From contig NC_072813.1 in assembly GCF_003013715.1 (NCBI RefSeq), positions 62,001 to 126,000 of the forward strand: a stretch of 64,000 nt of DNA. Reading direction: 5' to 3'. Source of the stretch: Candidozyma auris. Taxonomy: Eukaryota > Ascomycota > Pichiomycetes > Serinales > Metschnikowiaceae. Numbering within the stretch: position 1 is the first letter of the stretch; each line of letters opens with the position of its first letter. Positions 58,908 to 64,000 of the stretch are shown here, piece by piece. The notes below the pieces were generated by a model. It was given only the letters and a program-made list of their open reading frames with translations. It did not search any database and was not told where the DNA came from. The translations under genes were made by a program, and so were the position numbers.

Positions 58908-61900
58908 CTAAATGCCGACGGTCATATCATTATGCACCTTTAGGCAAAAATTCATCTCGTCCTCGTCAAGTGACTTGATATAGAGACACTTGCGGAGCAA
59001 CTCGTCATTCACGGGGAAATCGTAATTTCTTGACCATTCAATGCTCTGGGACAATGACTTGACAATATGAACAGACGTTCTGAAGCGAGAGAAATTGATG
59101 AGCCTCTCCTGATCCGTCTCTATGTCCAGGCTGCTCGTGGAATCCCCAATAGTTGGGGTTCTTTGCGACCCTTGTTCTCCTTCCTCCATCTTGATTGGCG
59201 GGCTGAGCGGCTTGCTCGACTGTCTTTTCACAAACTTAGGTCTCTCAGCATTAAATATCAAGTCCGAAAGATAAAGTCCGACAAACGGTATGCATCCGAG
59301 TGAGGGTCTCACTTGGTTGGTGCAGAGCCTAATGTTGATGAAGTTCTTGAAGGGCGACGTCAACTCCTCCAAATTTTTCAATGTAAGAAGATCTCCTGGT
59401 GGTAGCTTTTTCCAAGTCTCTCGAAGCTTGCTTATTTTTTCGCTAGTCAAGGCCAAAATGATCTGCATCAAGGTGGAGAAGTTTTGCAAGATTTGCGAGT
59501 GGTGAGCCACATGAATGAATCTAGACATGATTGCAATTCTTTCACTTTCCTCAGTAGTCAACAAAATCTCGGAGATGATCCAGTTTACCATCAAATTGAA
59601 CCTTGCAATCACCAAATTTACACCCTTATTTTGTGTATAGTAACTCTCATTTACAATGATCTCCAACCAACTGTTCACTGGAGTGAGCTCCTTGTTCCAG
59701 TTGAGCTCAATAAGCTCTTTCCAATCAATGTCCTGAAGCATATCCTTTTCAATCATTGTGAAGTGCTCTGCTAAAGATTTAGAGTCGTAACTCAAAACAA
59801 ATGATATATGAGACGAGCTTTTCATGACGTTCTCAATTGTGAGATTTTGCGATCTTAACGAGTACTGGTCCAAAAGTGCCTTCGGTGTCAAAATGGAGAA
59901 TGGACTGGTGTTCTCGCTATTTGGGGCGTTTGTCAACAAGGCGTTCATGTTTGGCGTTGACGACGTACCATTGAGTGTAGATCTTACTCTCGTCTTTATA
60001 GGAGTGAGAGGTTTATCCGTCAACTCCTTCTCAACATCCGAAGAATAGTCTATAGCGTCCTCAGTAGCCGCATTATTAATCTCAGCCAATATATCTTCAG
60101 TGTTATTGTGGAACTCCTCGCTGCGTTCATCGTCATCATCAAAAGAATCCTCGATAGAACTCTTGAATTTGTCATCTCTCAGAATCTTGTCATTCACACT
60201 GGTATTACCTCCGCCATCATCCCCTGCGGCGCTTCGTCTAGCTGTTGTGAAGCCTGACTTGGATTTAACAAGCTTCACCTTCCCTTCTAATCTCGAAAGC
60301 GCTGATTGGATCGGGTTATTGGTTGAACTGAACGATTCATCAGGTATAGCAGCTAGTTCTTTCAAAACGTAACTGCTGATGCCTGGTATAGCGACAGAAT
60401 TCGATGACGAGTTGTCGCTGGTACTTTTGTGTGCAACCTTTGTCTCAGTGGTGGTTTTATCTCTGCCTGCAACAGAGAAGACGGAACTGTCATCAATATT
60501 TGACAGCTTTCCCGATTGACTCTGACCATCAAGCAAAAACCCAGAGGCATAGCTATCGCGATATGTATTGAATGGCAACTCGGTAAGAGCACAAAGAGTG
60601 CTAAATCTGACACTTTTGCGGATCGAAGACCCCGAAGAAAGACAGCTTGATCCTCTCGCCAACTTCAAATGCAGTGTAGCACCGCTCTCATTTTCAATAG
60701 GGCCCATGAAGTCCTTGTCATGACCTTCTTGCTGAGCTATTTTTCTCAAGTCCTGGATTGCATGCTTCTTTCTTAACGCACCAGCCTCTGCAATTTTCAT
60801 TTCGTTTCGTGAGACAGAAAACGCTGAGTCATAGCTTAGGTATGATTTGATCGAGTCTCTTTTAAAAGCTGAGCCACTTGAGTTCCTCAGAATCATCGAC
60901 AAACGTTTGTTTCCAGAAAAGCTAGATGAGCTCTGTCTGTTTATTTGTTGCATAGTCACAGTCCTTTTCATTGATTGTGGGCTCATGGCAATGTTCAAAT
61001 CAACAACCTCCTCGTTGTAATTTCCAATATCACTAGGAGTCGAAATCGAAGACCGTGACTTGCCATTGCTTTCGAGATCACTTGGGACATCAAAATATTG
61101 GGTTCCAGACCTTATCATTTTTTCGGCTCTAAGAGCATCCTCTTTGAACTCCTCGTCGTTTGTGAGAGACTCATCTAGCTGCTCGGAATGTTCCAAGTTA
61201 AGATTTCCCTCATCATTCCAATTGAGACTTGCTACCCTTCCAAATGAGGAAGTTCCTGAATCATTTTGCCCATTGTAAAAAGAGTTCACCTTTGGCCTCC
61301 TGGACCTTTGATCCGCCAGTTTATCCCCTGCGCTTATACTGCTCTTAAAGAAGTTGTCGATCCTGTCGATACTCAAATCAGGTAAGTCACGCATGGATAT
61401 ATTATCGTTCGTGATATCAGCTTGAACCTCAGGTTTTCCTGGGGAACGAGACTTACTTGTCCTGTCGTCCTCCTCAATATTCACCTCCACGAAAGAGTCA
61501 CGTTTAGGGCTGTGAAAATCGATTTCCGATCGGCTAATATCATCCATATCCTCTGCCTCAGTGATAGCATTTGACTGATCGGTGATATAGTAGTTGATAA
61601 GATACTCAAGTTCGTCAACGATTCTAGCACTTAACACGTCTACGCGATTTCCGACTTCCACTCGTTGTGGCTCGTTTGGTGTGTTGCTTTGAAATGTACT
61701 CGTGCTGGGATTTTTTGGACTTTGAAAAGGGCTTTCATGTCTATTATCGTTGAAGGACTTTTTCCATCCATCAACAATCTTCTTGATAGAAGTTTTTCGG
61801 TCAATATCATTCTGAGTCAGGGTGTCAAGGCAAGAATGCGATTTATTCTTAGAGTTCGAGCGATTAGCATAGTTTTTGAGGGTAACATCCATCTTCTTTA

Positions 61901-63059
61901 CCGGGGTGGGCGGTAGAATAGTTGATACCTTAGATGAGGGTAGCTTCACATGACCATTAGTGGAAAAGCCTGATGAAGAAAAGGCAGACTTGTTTTCTTG
62001 TTGTTCTGGGTGATCGGTAGTTTTCTTCAATGCCAACGAGGAGTCTTTGAGATTCTTATAATTATGCTTCGTTGTGTTCTGTTGCTTCAGGGTAGCCAAG
62101 GGCTTGCGGCCCAGTTTGCGACAATTTCTGCCTTGAAACTCAGAGAGCTTATCGTTCAAAGAAGTTCTCGACGACTTATGCTGCGCCAAAAGGTTGGTGA
62201 TCGATAATTGTGGGTTTTCATCGTTAACGTTTGACTCATCGTGTATAAGGCACTTGTAGTGAGCACGCTGATCATAAAGGGAAAGCATTGCCGAGCGTCT
62301 GAAGGAGGGATTAGTCCGAAGCGACGTTTGCGTGCTCAGTTTCGTCAACTTCCTGAAGTTGACCAGCTCTGAGAGCATCGGGAGTGTAAGGGAAAAGACG
62401 TGCTGCTCATGAGATAGTGTGGTGCTATAGAACTCTGAAATCTTTGAAATCCAGTGTGTTTTCAAGTCTGTGATGATCTTTCGCTCAAACACCATATCTT
62501 CACGCACAAGATTCGATTCGTTGGTGATCAGGTTCATAAAATAGACGAACGTGTCGCCGAGCTTTGGGTCGAAATCAAAGTCATCGAGAAAGTAATTGAG
62601 AATCCAGTGTCTCAACACAACAAACGTTCGAAGTAACACAAGCTGACCAATGTGCTGAGTCTCCTCTGCCTGAGTATTAATGTATTGAAGAGCCCATATT
62701 AGTCTTGTGAGCAATAAGTTGAGCACGGTGTGGCTGTCAGTGAATGTTCTAAATGTCAAGAAGAAATCACATATCAAATTGTAGTCGATCACCTCGGGAG
62801 ACGTAAGCTGGACAATTAGCGCCTTCAATGTAGCATGATTAATGAAATCCTCATTGTTCTCGTCGAATTTCACCACAGACTCGTGATCCTTTTTGAGTCC
62901 AGGGAAATAGCGGTAATCGTCAAAAATGCTCTCGCTATGGTTGTTATAGGCAAACGTGTCTGACCTGGGAGGTTCTTGAAGAAGATTGGCAGAGTCGTCA
63001 GAGGAATCTAGGTTGAAACCTGTCTCACCAAATTCCCATTGTAGGAGGGCTTCACCCAT
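58908..63059 (-). CDS. LTE1: Ras-family GEF of the mitotic exit network (Lte1)
   Basis: The 1383-residue protein has an N-terminal RasGEF_N module ('HATLKALIVQLTSPEVIDYNLICDFFLTFRTF', about residues 75-210) and a C-terminal Cdc25-homology domain (about 1130-1370, with 'SWLEIIVNESYYTQNKGVNLVIARFNLMVNWI' and 'CIPFVGLYLSDLIFN'). A very long Ser/Asn/Asp-rich, probably disordered region joins them. This is the layout of Lte1 (1435 residues in S. cerevisiae), which promotes mitotic exit at low temperature upstream of Tem1. Cdc25-type Ras GEFs with an SH3 domain are excluded. The start is the ATG at 63057-63059. Confidence 0.9.
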   Translation of the reverse strand: MGEALLQWEFGETGFNLDSSDDSANLLQEPPRSDTFAYNNHSESIFDDYRYFPGLKKDHESVVKFDENNEDFINHATLKALIVQLTSPEVIDYNLICDFFLTFRTFTDSHTVLNLLLTRLIWALQYINTQAEETQHIGQLVLLRTFVVLRHWILNYFLDDFDFDPKLGDTFVYFMNLITNESNLVREDMVFERKIITDLKTHWISKISEFYSTTLSHEQHVFSLTLPMLSELVNFRKLTKLSTQTSLRTNPSFRRSAMLSLYDQRAHYKCLIHDESNVNDENPQLSITNLLAQHKSSRTSLNDKLSEFQGRNCRKLGRKPLATLKQQNTTKHNYKNLKDSSLALKKTTDHPEQQENKSAFSSSGFSTNGHVKLPSSKVSTILPPTPVKKMDVTLKNYANRSNSKNKSHSCLDTLTQNDIDRKTSIKKIVDGWKKSFNDNRHESPFQSPKNPSTSTFQSNTPNEPQRVEVGNRVDVLSARIVDELEYLINYYITDQSNAITEAEDMDDISRSEIDFHSPKRDSFVEVNIEEDDRTSKSRSPGKPEVQADITNDNISMRDLPDLSIDRIDNFFKSSISAGDKLADQRSRRPKVNSFYNGQNDSGTSSFGRVASLNWNDEGNLNLEHSEQLDESLTNDEEFKEDALRAEKMIRSGTQYFDVPSDLESNGKSRSSISTPSDIGNYNEEVVDLNIAMSPQSMKRTVTMQQINRQSSSSFSGNKRLSMILRNSSGSAFKRDSIKSYLSYDSAFSVSRNEMKIAEAGALRKKHAIQDLRKIAQQEGHDKDFMGPIENESGATLHLKLARGSSCLSSGSSIRKSVRFSTLCALTELPFNTYRDSYASGFLLDGQSQSGKLSNIDDSSVFSVAGRDKTTTETKVAHKSTSDNSSSNSVAIPGISSYVLKELAAIPDESFSSTNNPIQSALSRLEGKVKLVKSKSGFTTARRSAAGDDGGGNTSVNDKILRDDKFKSSIEDSFDDDDERSEEFHNNTEDILAEINNAATEDAIDYSSDVEKELTDKPLTPIKTRVRSTLNGTSSTPNMNALLTNAPNSENTSPFSILTPKALLDQYSLRSQNLTIENVMKSSSHISFVLSYDSKSLAEHFTMIEKDMLQDIDWKELIELNWNKELTPVNSWLEIIVNESYYTQNKGVNLVIARFNLMVNWIISEILLTTEESERIAIMSRFIHVAHHSQILQNFSTLMQIILALTSEKISKLRETWKKLPPGDLLTLKNLEELTSPFKNFINIRLCTNQVRPSLGCIPFVGLYLSDLIFNAERPKFVKRQSSKPLSPPIKMEEGEQGSQRTPTIGDSTSSLDIETDQERLINFSRFRTSVHIVKSLSQSIEWSRNYDFPVNDELLRKCLYIKSLDEDEMNFCLKVHNDMTVGI

Positions 63060-64000
63060 AGCGACAAGAAATTGAGAATTTAACTGGCCCTGACAGCAAG
63101 GATAGTGACTTTTAGAGAAGTGAAAGTATCAAGCGTTAGTAGAATGAGACTTGTTTATGTTTACGCAGGCAGTTTTTTTTTGCCCTTTGTTTTGCTATTC
63201 GCCTCACTGTTTATACCAAACTGCAGAAAACCCGAGATTTCGCAGTGGTGAGGCGCGCTTTGTTCTCACATTTTAACTTTAGACTCAAGCAAGAAGTGCC
63301 TAGCCAATTTCAGAATGAAGAATCACAATGCTAATCTAAATGGATTATTCTTTAATTATCTTCGGTGATTAATCAATGACATGATGGCATTTAATCGTTG
63401 CATTTTCGCAAATGGCTGGGGATCTATCAAAGTTTAGACTACTTGGGCGGCGGCCTGCTGGAATGCGCATATCTCTGACACACAATCATCCCACCATCCT
63501 GCAATCGGAGTCCAAGCATGGAATCCACATTTGACGAATAGCGCCGTTTAGAAAATACAGCTCAAGCATACGTAGGTATCTGTATGATAAAAGCATTTCT
63601 AAATTAGCTGTATGATTAAAGAATTTATCAATTGCTCGTTTCAGTCGAGGACATGAGCAGTGATGGTGAGCTTGACACTTGTCGTCAAGAGCATTGATAA
63701 TTGCATAGTAAAGCCAGTACTAATTGGATTGCAATGAGAGCTGTATCTGACAGACGACTGATGTTTTTGCCCAATTTCAATGGTATCTGATGCGTCAAAA
63801 ATGTATTCCGTTTCGCTGCCCTTCCAGATGCTTCGTTGACTTTTCGTATGGTTGGCGCTTCATGCCAATTACCCGCTGTGATATTACACGTGAGCGTTCA
63901 CATTAAGTGGAGCACGATGCTTCCCATGCTTTCTCGAGCTGTTTATCACCTTCCAAAATTCAGCTTTGTTGCAAGTTGTGCTGAATGGCGGACTTCAAAG
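63060..64000. other. LTE1 upstream region to the window end
   Basis: These 941 bases hold the LTE1 promoter and an unassigned stretch to the right edge. I see no open frame with a recognisable product and no tRNA. The next gene probably begins beyond the window. Confidence 0.4.

Overview
The window is nuclear DNA of a budding yeast, most likely from the CUG-Ser clade (Debaryomycetaceae/Metschnikowiaceae). Genes are compact, mostly intronless, on both strands, and are orthologues of well-known Saccharomyces genes. Two observations support reading CTG as serine. NAP1 codon 59 is CTG where filamentous-fungal NAP1 proteins have the Ser of an 'SMIQ' motif. CTG is also very rare in the highly expressed SNZ and HOM6 genes, which use TTG instead. 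Two complex I related proteins fit a yeast that kept respiratory complex I, unlike Saccharomyces.

Layout: 0-8.5 kb holds the tail of a PCL-type cyclin, then PLN1 (perilipin), NAP1 and a peroxisomal fatty-acyl ABC half-transporter. 8.5-17 kb holds a DAL5-type permease, a 58-residue twin CX9C protein (NDUFAF8-like), OAC1 with a perfect Leu3 site upstream, and a tandem pair of DUF4336-like genes that share a promoter module. 17-40 kb holds CYM1, MRPL39, ERV25, NSE5, RAD33, a CHA1-type serine dehydratase, a YML020W-type hydrolase, DOT1, an ISWI remodeller, UNG1, OST3/6 and YML018C. 40-50 kb holds two KRE9/KNH1 paralogues, MGM101, a complex I subunit, TOM20, a GPI-anchored exoglucanase and HOM6. 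50-64 kb holds IML1, the divergent SNO/SNZ vitamin B6 pair, PEX22 and LTE1, ending in about 0.9 kb without a recognisable gene.

Much of 20.5-40.4 kb is a scrambled version of the left arm of S. cerevisiae chromosome XIII: MRPL39 (YML009C), RAD33 (YML011C), ERV25 (YML012W), YML018C, OST6 (YML019W), YML020W, UNG1 (YML021C) and NSE5 (YML023C). This synteny helped identify the fast-evolving NSE5 and RAD33. PLN1-NAP1 and HOM6-IML1 are also neighbours in S. cerevisiae.

Four genes (permease, first DUF4336 copy, ERV25, UNG1) each need a single-base correction to read through, three of them in homopolymer runs. That looks more like residual sequencing error than four independent pseudogenes. I found no convincing mobile element, tRNA, rRNA or CRISPR array, and no clearly unprecedented system. 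The most novel items are the NDUFAF8-like microprotein, the DUF4336 pair with its shared promoter module, the Leu3 operator at OAC1, and two oversized intergenic gaps that may hide small genes or RNAs.
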